Positions 38,090 through 47,558 of a stretch of 64,000 bases of DNA are shown one piece after another (the first letter of the stretch is position 1; each line of letters starts with the position of its first letter). Below the pieces are notes generated by a model. The model saw only the letters and a program-made list of their open reading frames with translations, searched no databases and had not been told where the DNA came from. The stretch spans positions 1 to 64,000 of the forward strand of contig JAEOSZ010000055.1 of the NCBI GenBank assembly GCA_016840095.1, read 5' to 3'. Origin of the DNA: Candidatus Heimdallarchaeota archaeon (GTDB taxonomy: Archaea > Asgardarchaeota > Heimdallarchaeia > Heimdallarchaeales > Heimdallarchaeaceae). Position numbers and translations under genes: made by a program.

Positions 38090-38860
38090 ATGAACAAAAA
38101 ACTAGTAATTGGTTTGGTTTTAATCAGCTTAGTTGGTATTACTATGATACCTGTAGGCTATATTGCTTCTGCAGGTGACTGTACTGAAGTTGATTTTGTT
38201 ATATGGCTCGAGACTCCTGAAAAACAAGTTGTAATTGATGAAATGATCACTAAAACTGAAAGCTTAGGATTAACAGTAAATCCTATTTATGTAACTTTTG
38301 AAGAATGGATTGGATATGCTCATGGTTCAAAAGATTATGATATGCTTTATGGCCCCTATATGACTCTCCCTAAAAATCTAAATATTCTTGATCTTGCTCA
38401 ATTAAGCTTGATACTGAACTATTTTGCTTTGACTCATACAGATAAAAAACTAATGACATGTACAGACATTATGTGGAGTATGTTTTGGGAAGCAATAGAA
38501 GATCCTACTTTGATGATGGATGAAGAATTTATAGATAAAATGGTAGATTTGTTCCACATAACTGAAAAACGATATTACATTAAGCAATACTTCTCTGTCT
38601 TTGTTCAATTTGAAACCCCTAGTTCTGATGAATGGGGACCAGTTCCTTCAATGAGAACAGAAGCATTAACCTTCAATTGCTTAAAAGGTCGAGTTTTCAA
38701 AGATGCAGACTTAAGAAAAGAATGGAATTCAATCATAGATAGAACAGTCTTTCTAGATTATCATGCACTTTATACTCCATATCCAGTTTATGAAGTTCAT
38801 CACATATTCCAATATTCTAACTTCCATGATATAACATTACCAAATAACTACTTGTATTGA
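38090..38860 (+). CDS. Secreted protein resembling only the relocated N-terminal module of the permuted solute-binding proteins
   Basis: Signal peptide; TESLGLTVNPIYVTFEEWIGYAHGSKDYDMLYG and MDEEFIDKMVDLFHITEKRYYIKQYFSVFVQFETPS parallel the paralog N-terminal pattern; no TM anchor. Confidence 0.5.
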   Translation: MNKKLVIGLVLISLVGITMIPVGYIASAGDCTEVDFVIWLETPEKQVVIDEMITKTESLGLTVNPIYVTFEEWIGYAHGSKDYDMLYGPYMTLPKNLNILDLAQLSLILNYFALTHTDKKLMTCTDIMWSMFWEAIEDPTLMMDEEFIDKMVDLFHITEKRYYIKQYFSVFVQFETPSSDEWGPVPSMRTEALTFNCLKGRVFKDADLRKEWNSIIDRTVFLDYHALYTPYPVYEVHHIFQYSNFHDITLPNNYLY

Positions 38861-38906
38861 TCCTTTCCTATTCTTTTTTTTTTTTCTTTTCCTTCATTTA
38901 AAGTAA

Positions 38907-39026
38907 AAGTATAAGTTAGAGCTGTCTCCTCCTGAAGGAGCTGAATATGATTGTTATGAGAGACCAACTAATCAAGATGCTCTGGATTATGAGATTTCAA
39001 TGATAGAGAAGACAATTGAAGATTAA
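38907..39026 (+). pseudogene. Possible gene remnant (40 codons without a start)
   Basis: Open protein-like frame KYKLELSPPEGAEYDCYERPTNQDALDYEISMIEKTIED* between two stops. Confidence 0.3.
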
Positions 39027-39107
39027 CTTTAAAATTTGCACAAAACGTTTTTAAATTTCCCTATGATACCTATTCTTTGATATATCACTTTACTGTTGTG
39101 GTGAAGG

Positions 39108-40151
39108 GTGTTGAGAAATCAAGAACAAAGGATTAGAATCGGAATTCCAAGAGCTTTGCTTTTCTATAAATTTTCTGATTTATGGATAACCTACTTTGAA
39201 GAACTTGGAGCTGAAGTTATCATCTCCCCGGAAACAACAAAAAAAATAAAAGCTGAAGCATTAAGTCTTGCACCTGACGAGGATTGCTATTCAACAAAAC
39301 TATACTTCGGTCATGCCATAGCATTAAAAGATAAGGTCGATTACTTATTTGTTCCTAGATTCGGTGGTCGTAAGAAGAACCTTGTTGGATGTCCAAAATT
39401 CATAGGCTTAGCAGAAGTCCTTAGATCAATGGTTCCTGAATTACCTGAGATATTAATGCCACATTATAACAGAGGTATGGATAAAAATACCAGAATAGGC
39501 CTTTTGTATAAATCCTTTAAATTAGGGAAAATTATAACAAAGAATCCTTTTGTAAGAATAAGAGCTATTAGACGAGCTTTCAAAGCTCAGAAACTTCATG
39601 ATAAATTAGTTGTTATAGATGAGGAAACTCTAAGCAAATGGGAAAAATCTGAAGTAATTTTGAATGATTTTCCAATTTACGCTGAAAATGAAAAACAATT
39701 GAAAATTGCTTTGGTTGGTCATTCTTACGTTTTGAATGATCCTTACTCATCATTAAACATTCGATCAATTCTTCAAGGTTATGGGGTAGATATAATTACT
39801 TCTGAACAAATGCCTAGAAAATTGATAGAGAAACAAATGGCTAAGCTAGAATATGATCTTTACTTTGATTTTGAAAGAGAAATACTAGGTACAATAATGC
39901 ATTTTCTTGAAAGTAAAACTGTAGATGGAATTGTTCATCTTCTAATTTTTAGTTGCGGTCCAGATTCCATAGCCGGAGAAATAGCTGCTAGATTTTCAAA
40001 AAGAGATTCTGCAATTCCTCTTTTACAACTTGTTTTTGATGAGTTGACAGCAGAAGCTGGAATGAGGACTAGAATAGAAGCATTTGTTGACATGTTACGA
40101 AGAAGTATTGATGATCAAGCGATTCTTCTAACGATGAAAGCACACATTTAG
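39108..40151 (+). CDS. DUF2229-like / HgdB-related acyl-CoA dehydratase activase-associated protein
   Basis: RIGIPRALLFYKFSDLWITYFEELGAEVIISPETTKKI...APDEDCYSTKLYFGHAIALKDKVDYLFVPR. Confidence 0.8.
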   Translation: MLRNQEQRIRIGIPRALLFYKFSDLWITYFEELGAEVIISPETTKKIKAEALSLAPDEDCYSTKLYFGHAIALKDKVDYLFVPRFGGRKKNLVGCPKFIGLAEVLRSMVPELPEILMPHYNRGMDKNTRIGLLYKSFKLGKIITKNPFVRIRAIRRAFKAQKLHDKLVVIDEETLSKWEKSEVILNDFPIYAENEKQLKIALVGHSYVLNDPYSSLNIRSILQGYGVDIITSEQMPRKLIEKQMAKLEYDLYFDFEREILGTIMHFLESKTVDGIVHLLIFSCGPDSIAGEIAARFSKRDSAIPLLQLVFDELTAEAGMRTRIEAFVDMLRRSIDDQAILLTMKAHI

Positions 40152-40165
40152 GAGGAGAAAAAGAA

Positions 40166-41257
40166 ATGCCATTATCTTTCCCATATGTTGGAACCTTTAC
40201 TTATGTGTTTGAATCAATTGCAAAAGGAATGAAAAGAGATGATGTTATAGTTCCTAATGAACCGACATATAGAACAAAACAGCTTGGCTCTCAACATTCT
40301 TCAGAATTTGTTTGTACTCCCTTCAAAATGCTACTTGGTTCTATAATTGAAGTTATTGAACAAGGAGCTTATGAGATTGTATCAACAGTCTTTGTTGATT
40401 ATTGTAGACTTGGTTACTATTCACCTCTTTATCAAATTATTCTCGATGATTTAGGATATGAGTTTGATTTAATTGTACTTGATTGGTATAATAAAGTTGA
40501 ATTCTTTACTAGTTTCAAAAAACTAGCAAGTAATGTCAATGCTGTTCAGGCTTTTCAAGCATTCAGAGTTGGATGGATTAAGAATAGATATATTGACCAA
40601 ATAGATAAAACACTTTATACTTATGGAGCTGTTGAAATAGAAAAAGGAGTTGCATACAAAGTTGCTCATAAACTTTACAGACAAGTTGTTGAGACTGACG
40701 GAATGAAGAATATTCGAAAGCTACCTGAGATTATTAAAAAGACTTTTGCTGATGAAGTTGAAATTGATGAGGAACTTAGACCTTTGAAGGTAGGTGTTGT
40801 TGGTGAATTATACGCAGTTGTTGAACCTGCTATCAATCTTGATATAATGAGAAGATTAAACGATATAGGTGTTATCACTGAAACACCAATTACATTCACA
40901 AGATGGATTGATTTAGGTCAAAGAATGAATCCTTTCAAGAAATGGCATTATAAGGCTTGTATAAAGCATGCAAAACCTTATGTGAGATATCCCCTTGGAG
41001 GGAAAACCAGAGAATCTCTGGGAGCTGTTGTTGAGTACAAAGAAAAAGGATGGGATGGAGTTATTCACTTGTATCCTTTTACTTGTATGCCTGAGATAAT
41101 CTCAAGAAGCATTTTACCACAAGTAAGCAAAGAACACGATATGCCTGTTCTATCTCTTGTTCTAGATGAACATACAGGAGAAGCAGGTATTCAAACTAGA
41201 CTAGAAGCATTTGTTGATCTTCTAGAACGTAAAAGGAATGATGTAAATGGTTTTTAG
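40166..41257 (+). CDS. HgdB-related (2-hydroxyglutaryl-CoA dehydratase D-component-like) protein
   Basis: SEFVCTPFKMLLGSIIEVIEQGAYEIVSTVFVDYCRLGYY...HLYPFTCMPEIISRSILPQVSKEHDMPVLSLVLDEHTGEAGIQTRLEAFVDLL. Confidence 0.8.
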   Translation: MPLSFPYVGTFTYVFESIAKGMKRDDVIVPNEPTYRTKQLGSQHSSEFVCTPFKMLLGSIIEVIEQGAYEIVSTVFVDYCRLGYYSPLYQIILDDLGYEFDLIVLDWYNKVEFFTSFKKLASNVNAVQAFQAFRVGWIKNRYIDQIDKTLYTYGAVEIEKGVAYKVAHKLYRQVVETDGMKNIRKLPEIIKKTFADEVEIDEELRPLKVGVVGELYAVVEPAINLDIMRRLNDIGVITETPITFTRWIDLGQRMNPFKKWHYKACIKHAKPYVRYPLGGKTRESLGAVVEYKEKGWDGVIHLYPFTCMPEIISRSILPQVSKEHDMPVLSLVLDEHTGEAGIQTRLEAFVDLLERKRNDVNGF

Positions 41258-41275
41258 AAATAAGGAGTTGAATGA

Positions 41276-42250
41276 ATGACTATCAGTAAAGAGAAGTATT
41301 TTCTTGGTGTTGATGTAGGTTCAATAAGTACTAATTTAGCAGTAATAGACAATGAAAAAGAATTAAAAGAATCTGTTTATATCCGAACAGAAGGTAAGCC
41401 AGTAAATTCTGTTCAAAAAGGAATTAAGTTAATGAGAGAAAAGCTTGGAGAAGATCTTGACATATCTGGTGCAGGATCAACTGGAAGTGCGAGAAGATTA
41501 ACTGGAGTTTTAATTGGTGCTGATATTGTCAAAAACGAAATTACAGCTCATGCATTGGCTTCCCTGCACTATAATCCTGAAGTTCAAACAGTAATTGAAA
41601 TTGGAGGACAAGATAGTAAGATCATCATAATTCGTAATGGTATAGTTGTTGATTTTGCAATGAATACTGTTTGCGCTGCTGGAACTGGTTCTTTTCTTGA
41701 TATGCAAGCAAGTAGACTAGAAATACCTATAGAAGATTTTGGGGACTTAGCTTTACAATCTGATAATGCTGTTTCCATTGCTGGAAGATGTACAGTTTTT
41801 GCAGAGAGTGATATGATCCATAAACAACAATTAGGACATCCAACTAAAGATATAATCAAAGGTCTTTGTGAAGCTTTAGGCAGAAATTATCTGAACAATG
41901 TTGGGAAAGGCAAAGATATTAGATCCCCGATAATGTTCCAGGGAGGAGTAGCTGCTAACATTGGTATGCGTGAAACCTTTGAAAAGTATCTAGAACAAGA
42001 GATTATAGTACCAGAACATTATGATGTAATGGGAGCTATTGGTTCTGCTATTCTTGCTCAAGAAGACCATATTAAACGTCCTAAGAAATCTAATTTCCAA
42101 AGTTGGGATATATCTGAAATGGATTTCAAAACTTCCGGTTTTGAATGTGATGGCTGTCCTAATATCTGTGAAATAGTTGAAATTAGACGCAATGATACTT
42201 TGATAGCTCGATGGGGTAGCAGATGTAGAAAGTGGGATTTGATCGATTAA
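41276..42250 (+). CDS. CoA-substrate-specific enzyme activase (BadF/BadG/HgdC ATPase family)
   Basis: FLGVDVGSISTNLAVID phosphate loop; VCAAGTGSFLDMQASRL and GRCTVFAESDMIHKQQLG cluster cysteines; IEIGGQDSKII; C-terminal CDGCPNICEIVEI...SRCRKWD. Confidence 0.92.
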   Translation: MTISKEKYFLGVDVGSISTNLAVIDNEKELKESVYIRTEGKPVNSVQKGIKLMREKLGEDLDISGAGSTGSARRLTGVLIGADIVKNEITAHALASLHYNPEVQTVIEIGGQDSKIIIIRNGIVVDFAMNTVCAAGTGSFLDMQASRLEIPIEDFGDLALQSDNAVSIAGRCTVFAESDMIHKQQLGHPTKDIIKGLCEALGRNYLNNVGKGKDIRSPIMFQGGVAANIGMRETFEKYLEQEIIVPEHYDVMGAIGSAILAQEDHIKRPKKSNFQSWDISEMDFKTSGFECDGCPNICEIVEIRRNDTLIARWGSRCRKWDLID

Positions 42251-42288
42251 TCACTTTCAACTTTCTATGATTTACTCCATTAATCCTT

Positions 42289-42522
42289 TCATATTTTAAG
42301 TATTGAATAATGTCTTAATCCTTTAAGATATCCAGTTTTGGAAGATCCATTAAATAATTCATCAATATTATCTCTCTTCTCTGAATCACAACTTGGACAC
42401 CAAGCATTACAGTAATAACCTAAATTCATGGTTGTTTCTAAATTTGAAAATTCAGAATTAAATGGAAAATCACATTCCCATTCTTCATAGCAGCTAGGGC
42501 ATTCATGTTTGCATTTCATCAT
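42289..42522 (-). CDS. Small Cys-rich putative zinc-binding protein, paralog A
   Basis: CKHECPSCYEEWEC ... LGYYCNAWCPSCDSE. Confidence 0.6.
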   Translation of the reverse strand: MMKCKHECPSCYEEWECDFPFNSEFSNLETTMNLGYYCNAWCPSCDSEKRDNIDELFNGSSKTGYLKGLRHYSILKI

Positions 42523-42937
42523 TTTATTAACTTCCTTCTAATGTTTGAATTTACTTCAGGTGTAGAATATGCCGTAAATTTTTGTGTGTAGTATTCGATA
42601 TGTTTAGATTTTCAAGACTTTACAAACCACTCTAAGTTTTTAAGAGTTTAATCTCTGAAGTTTTTAAGTAGCTTCAGCAAAATCTTGCAAAACAAATCAC
42701 ATTATTTGTTATTTGTTATTAAATCTAACATTCGAATTGATTTCAATTCTACATATGCATAATTATTTAAATATCTTTTCATTGAAAAGAATTAATGTTT
42801 ATATATGTTTTATAAATGAATTTAATATCTATTCGAGAATTAGCAAATTTTATAGAAAACAAGCAAATATAAACTGGTGTAAATATAAAACTTCTCTTAG
42901 AACAGGTTCGCACTGGATTGATTCATGAATTGCTGGT

Positions 42938-43147
42938 TTATTTCTTTTTTACATATCCTGTAACTTGGAGTTTATCAAAAATGTCCTCTGTATCTTGACG
43001 TTCTTCAGAATCGCATTTAGGACAAAATGAGTTACAATAATAACCTAGCTCCACAACTTCTTCATAGTGCTGATGTTCAGAGTAAGTCGGGAAATTACAT
43101 CCCCATTTTTCTCCACATTTATCGCATTCATGCTTACACTCTGACAT
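42938..43147 (-). CDS. Small Cys-rich putative zinc-binding protein, paralog B
   Basis: CKHECDKCGEKWGC ... LGYYCNSFCPKCDSE; same Cys spacing as 42289-42522. Confidence 0.6.
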   Translation of the reverse strand: MSECKHECDKCGEKWGCNFPTYSEHQHYEEVVELGYYCNSFCPKCDSEERQDTEDIFDKLQVTGYVKKK

Positions 43148-43321
43148 AATCACTACTTCCATTCAATAGTGTTAATTCTCTAATCGAAACGCAAAAAAAA
43201 TTAATCTACTTTATTATACATTTGAATCCTAATATAGTTATCTCTCAAGTAGAACGAGAAGTAAAATTTGTGTATTTGCCTTCTTCATTAGGAAAAAAGT
43301 GAAAGCATGATTATAAATTGA

Positions 43322-43744
43322 TTATAAAATCATTCCAAATCTCAATAAAAATGCCTTGATCAGTAATCCAAGAAGAATTGATAAAGTTAAATTGACTATA
43401 GTACCTACTAAATAATATCCTGGTTTCTTTTCTATATCCTCTCTCCTGACTAAACCTTTGATACCTATAATTACAACAAGTGCAGTTACTTGGTTGAGTA
43501 GCATAAAGGTGAGAATCAGAATATTTTCACATCGTCCAACTATGAAACCAATTTTGCTTCTTTTACGTTTCTTTGCGGGAGTTTCTTCTTCTTCTTCTTC
43601 TTCTTCGTCTTTTTTCTCAGGTTTTGGACTTGATTTATCTACATACCAAATAGTTAGTTGAACAAGATAATTAGTTATAATCATAGTCAAAAGAAAGCCT
43701 ATCAAGATAATTAAAGCATCTACCCAATAATCGATTAGTGCCAT
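43322..43744 (-). CDS. Membrane protein resembling the C-terminal part of DUF3307 proteins, with poly-Glu linker
   Basis: IGFIVGRCENILILTFMLLNQVTALVVIIGIKGLVRREDIEKKPGYYLVGTIVNLTLSILLGLL; adjacent to SatD-like gene. Confidence 0.55.
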   Translation of the reverse strand: MALIDYWVDALIILIGFLLTMIITNYLVQLTIWYVDKSSPKPEKKDEEEEEEEETPAKKRKRSKIGFIVGRCENILILTFMLLNQVTALVVIIGIKGLVRREDIEKKPGYYLVGTIVNLTLSILLGLLIKAFLLRFGMIL

Positions 43745-43765
43745 ACAAGATTATTATCTAAAGGT

Positions 43766-44410
43766 CTATAAAAAATCTACTAGTACTTTTTCAGCTTCTC
43801 GGATAATTTTGTGTTTAGATCTTCTTAATCCATCTGAAACTGATTGTTGAGTTGTTTTAAGCTCATCTGCGACCTTTTCTTGGTTGTTATGAGTTTCATA
43901 TAATCTAATAATCTCTTTTTCTGTCTCAGTCCACTGATATTTGAGTTCTGTAATTAAATCCGCCATACTACTTGCCATGGGGTTCTTCTCTCTATTCTTT
44001 AAGGAGAATCTAATGAATCTCTTAGACTTCTTTAAATCTTGAAGTGTCTGAGAAGCATTCCAGAATACTTCACCATCTTTCTCATTCAACTTATCGGTTT
44101 TTCTTTGAGAATCAATCTCTCCCTCAGAGATAACTAACCTTATTTTGATAGGAGAGAGATATTCGAACATCTTTGAAGCTATCTTATATGCGATCTTTAC
44201 AGGGTCCTCATCTCCCTTTTTTCTTGGATTCTTAACCATAGCAGTTATTTCATCCCCCTTGAAGATTTCAATATCATATTCAAGATATTGCTTAAACTCC
44301 TCATTCACATCCTTTATTACATTATCCAACTTATTCCAAAAATCACCTTTGTTAGGTATTTTTTTTGAACCTATGATATCTCCTCTAATTATCACAGCTG
44401 TTTCGTTCAT
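43766..44410 (-). CDS. SatD-family-like protein with C-terminal HTH
   Basis: AVIIRGDIIGSKKIPNKGDFWNKLDNVI...DIEIFKGDEITAMV; C-terminal WTETEKEIIRLYETHNNQEKVADELKTTQQSVSDGLRRSKHKII. Confidence 0.7.
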   Translation of the reverse strand: MNETAVIIRGDIIGSKKIPNKGDFWNKLDNVIKDVNEEFKQYLEYDIEIFKGDEITAMVKNPRKKGDEDPVKIAYKIASKMFEYLSPIKIRLVISEGEIDSQRKTDKLNEKDGEVFWNASQTLQDLKKSKRFIRFSLKNREKNPMASSMADLITELKYQWTETEKEIIRLYETHNNQEKVADELKTTQQSVSDGLRRSKHKIIREAEKVLVDFL

Positions 44411-44543
44411 AATGAACGTTAAGTATGAAAAATTATAAAAACATATCTATTAATTTGTAATTTAAAATACAAACCATTTGATATGTTATCTTGTTTCAGT
44501 AGTTTTAAAGAGCTGTATGTGAGATGAGAATTGGGAAAGTTCC

Positions 44544-44918
44544 ATGTTTGGTAAAAGAAAGAGAGCTATTCTAGAGAAGATGAAGTATAGAAATATCATT
44601 TTAGGTCCTACTCCTGCTAACAATTTTGGTCAAGAATCCAAAGGTCGAGGTCAAGTAAGAGGACTTGGTTTATTATATTTGACCGATGAAGAGATTTTTT
44701 TTGGAATGTATGTACCAAAAAAAGATTTTCACATACTATTAGATCACATTCATGGGATTAGTACACCAAAATGGCATCTAGGAAAAACAAAGAATAAACC
44801 TTTGTTAAAAATTGAGTTTACTAATAATGTAGGCGAAGTTGATTCTATCGCCTGGCAAGTTAAAGATCTAGATTTGTGGAAAAATTCGCTTGAAGACAGC
44901 TTGAAAAAACTCTCCTAG
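44544..44918 (+). CDS. PH/GRAM-like domain small protein
   Basis: GLGLLYLTDEEIFFGMYVPKKDFHILLDHIHGISTPKWHLGKTKNKPLLKIEF, PH-like beta pattern; weak. Confidence 0.45.
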   Translation: MFGKRKRAILEKMKYRNIILGPTPANNFGQESKGRGQVRGLGLLYLTDEEIFFGMYVPKKDFHILLDHIHGISTPKWHLGKTKNKPLLKIEFTNNVGEVDSIAWQVKDLDLWKNSLEDSLKKLS

Positions 44919-44971
44919 GAGATATATTTTTCCTTCAATACTAGGGATAACTATAAGAATGTAATCTTCAC

Positions 44972-46663
44972 TTGTCATTGTTAGAACATATTATTGTGAA
45001 ATCTATGGATGAGGAACGAAGTGTCGAAGATCTTGAAGATGAAGAATATGAAGATCTTGACAAAATGGATGAATTCAGTTTAGAAATGGAAGTCATGTCT
45101 GATCTTGAAGGATTAGAGGAACTCCCTGATGATCAGAATGCAGGTCTTGCTGAATCCGATGTTATCATCACTTATGGTGACAAAATTATTGATGAGACCA
45201 AAGAATTAGAGAAAAAATTTGAAGCTCTGCTAGCAAAAGTTCGCGAAGGAAACATTTCTGATGCACTTAATGAAGCAGCTAATTTACTTAATGAAGGAAG
45301 GCGTTTAGATGCCCATTACATTACTTCTAAGATCGCTTCTCTCATTGCTTCTCTTCTTACCTCTCAATCAAAGCATAAAGATGCAACTGAGTATTTTCTT
45401 CTATCTGTGAGTGAGGCTAGAAAATCAGAAGATAAAAAGCTACACTTGTTAAGTCTTTCTAGATTTGGTGACAATCTAATTCATTTTGATTTTAAAGATG
45501 CAGCTGTTGTCTTCAACCAAGCTAGAGAATTAGCCGAAGAGCTTGGAGAGGATGAATATTATGCAGAAAATTCCTATTCACTAGCCAACTGTATGTTTAA
45601 ATCTGAGATTGATAATGCTTACAATCTCTATACAGAAAGTTTAGCTTACTTTGAAAAAACAGATGATAAAAAGTCTCAAGGTTTGATCAAATATAGAATA
45701 GGTTTGATCAACTATATCAAAGAAGATTATCAAACTGCATTTCAGAATCTATCAGATGCAAGAAAATTATTACAAGAGTTTTCTGATTTACCTGAGATTA
45801 AAGAAATTGAAAAAGCAATAAAACAGGTTCTAGTAATACTTAAACAAGGACTTGCAACTACTTACTTCCTTAATCTACCTAAAATTGAACCTCTTGTTGA
45901 TACACCAGGAACTAAGAAGATTTTCGAGATATATACTTCTACAGGAATAACTGATATAGTTCGACGGATAAAGAAAGATCAACTCAAATATGTTACTAAA
46001 GATTTAGTGGAAGTTGATGTAGCCAAATCACTTCTTGATATTGAGAAACTTTCTATGTTAAATGAATTTGAACTCTTAGAAAACTCAAAGCATTATGAAT
46101 CTATAGGTGATTATTACCAGAAGGAATTGAATTATGGAAATGCTTTCTATAACTATCTAGGTTCTCAAATTCTTGCACTACAAGGAAAGAACGACAAGAG
46201 ATATGAAAAACTTGAAAAGAAACTTGAAAAGTATATCCAGTTTCTAACACAGCAAGAGGAGGATGCATCCTTTTATTATAATGTGCAAATTTATATGCAT
46301 TATCAGTTAGCAATAGGAGCAATTCCTAATAATGTAAAAGCTGCTCAAAAACAAGCAAGTAGAGGAATCGAGCTCGCATCTAAAAGAAACAATCCATATT
46401 TTGAAGGCTTAATTAAAGAAATTACAGCTGATATTAAAGCAATGAATGATACTAATAAGGCTCTTACTGATTATCAGGCTATCATTTCAATTTTTGAAGA
46501 ATTAAACAATCAGTTTGATTCTATGCGTATTTATGAGAAAATAGGAAATATCTTAATTGCAACTCAAACAGATAAAGGAAAAGAATATTTCACTAAAGCT
46601 ATTGAAATAGCTAAAGAACTTGAGGATCAAGAGATGATTCAGAATCTTGAATCAAAACTTTAG
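44972..46663 (+). CDS. TPR-repeat protein with acidic N-terminus
   Basis: DLEDEEYEDLDKMDEF acidic start; multiple TPR-like repeats; ATG at 45005 may be the true start. Confidence 0.75.
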   Translation: MSLLEHIIVKSMDEERSVEDLEDEEYEDLDKMDEFSLEMEVMSDLEGLEELPDDQNAGLAESDVIITYGDKIIDETKELEKKFEALLAKVREGNISDALNEAANLLNEGRRLDAHYITSKIASLIASLLTSQSKHKDATEYFLLSVSEARKSEDKKLHLLSLSRFGDNLIHFDFKDAAVVFNQARELAEELGEDEYYAENSYSLANCMFKSEIDNAYNLYTESLAYFEKTDDKKSQGLIKYRIGLINYIKEDYQTAFQNLSDARKLLQEFSDLPEIKEIEKAIKQVLVILKQGLATTYFLNLPKIEPLVDTPGTKKIFEIYTSTGITDIVRRIKKDQLKYVTKDLVEVDVAKSLLDIEKLSMLNEFELLENSKHYESIGDYYQKELNYGNAFYNYLGSQILALQGKNDKRYEKLEKKLEKYIQFLTQQEEDASFYYNVQIYMHYQLAIGAIPNNVKAAQKQASRGIELASKRNNPYFEGLIKEITADIKAMNDTNKALTDYQAIISIFEELNNQFDSMRIYEKIGNILIATQTDKGKEYFTKAIEIAKELEDQEMIQNLESKL

Positions 46664-46761
46664 ATAACCTCAATTTCGTGTTTTTTTCTCTAAAAACAAA
46701 AAGGACGAATAGGCAAAGTTTAAAAAAACCTATGCAGTAGGTATTTCATCCGTTAAAAACA

Positions 46762-47436
46762 ATGGTGAAATATTTGAAGAAAGTACTAAAACTAAGCTTA
46801 GTTGTTTTAATGATGTCTGCATTTTTGGCTTCCACCATTTCTGCCCAAGATTCAGATCTACTTTATTATTCAGATAAAATGATTAAAAATGGTACTTTTA
46901 CATGGAATGTTACTAGTTCTGTAGATTACTACGAAGATATTCCAGAAGGTGCTAATTTTACTGTCAAACTGAAAGATGATTTATATCCAGGACCCTTATC
47001 TGAAGAAGAATTGCAAAAAGTATACGCTAGTGTCAAAGTTGATGGTAATAAGTACACTGGAGAAGGATTTCCTCTCTTCTGGCATATTGAAAGAAACAAT
47101 GGAACTCACACAATTTCTATCAGAGAAGAGTTTGAAGATAATCCAACCTTGTTTAATGTTACAGATGGAACAGGATCTTGGTTCTATGTTAATTTTACAG
47201 TTGAAGAAGGAGATTATACTCTATTTGTAGAATTTGAAATAGATCCAGCAGATGGAATAACCAAAAAGTACTACGAACATTTCGTTAGTGTTGAAGTAGG
47301 AAATGAAATTGATAGTGAAATAGAATTAGAATTTCTAGGTTATATAGTTGAAACTCCTATTCAATTCAGTTGGATTATAGTAGGTTTGTTATCTATTGGT
47401 GTAATAGCATTCATTCGTAAAAGAAGACAAAAGTAA
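46762..47436 (+). CDS. Surface protein with signal peptide and C-terminal TM/RKRRQK anchor
   Basis: LSLVVLMMSAFLASTISAQD signal; several N-x-S/T; FSWIIVGLLSIGVIAFIRKRRQK. Confidence 0.65.
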   Translation: MVKYLKKVLKLSLVVLMMSAFLASTISAQDSDLLYYSDKMIKNGTFTWNVTSSVDYYEDIPEGANFTVKLKDDLYPGPLSEEELQKVYASVKVDGNKYTGEGFPLFWHIERNNGTHTISIREEFEDNPTLFNVTDGTGSWFYVNFTVEEGDYTLFVEFEIDPADGITKKYYEHFVSVEVGNEIDSEIELEFLGYIVETPIQFSWIIVGLLSIGVIAFIRKRRQK

Positions 47437-47558
47437 ATTAGACTAGGTTCTTCTTTTAACTAGTTTTTTTTCGTTTTTCAAAATATTTATACTTTTAAGA
47501 TTGTAATATATAAAAGAAGGTTTATAACAAACTCCTAAAAATCATAATTGGTGTGACA

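Noticed and set aside
38870-38898. Long T-rich tract after 38860
   Set aside because: Consistent with an ordinary archaeal poly-T terminator.
42713-42928. 71-aa + strand ORF in the spacer between the Cys-rich paralogs
   Set aside because: Low-complexity AT-rich translation with no motif and no clear promoter; likely chance ORF.
43585-43615. TTC/GAA trinucleotide microsatellite
   Set aside because: Encodes a poly-Glu linker inside the 43322-43744 membrane protein; short and explained by coding.
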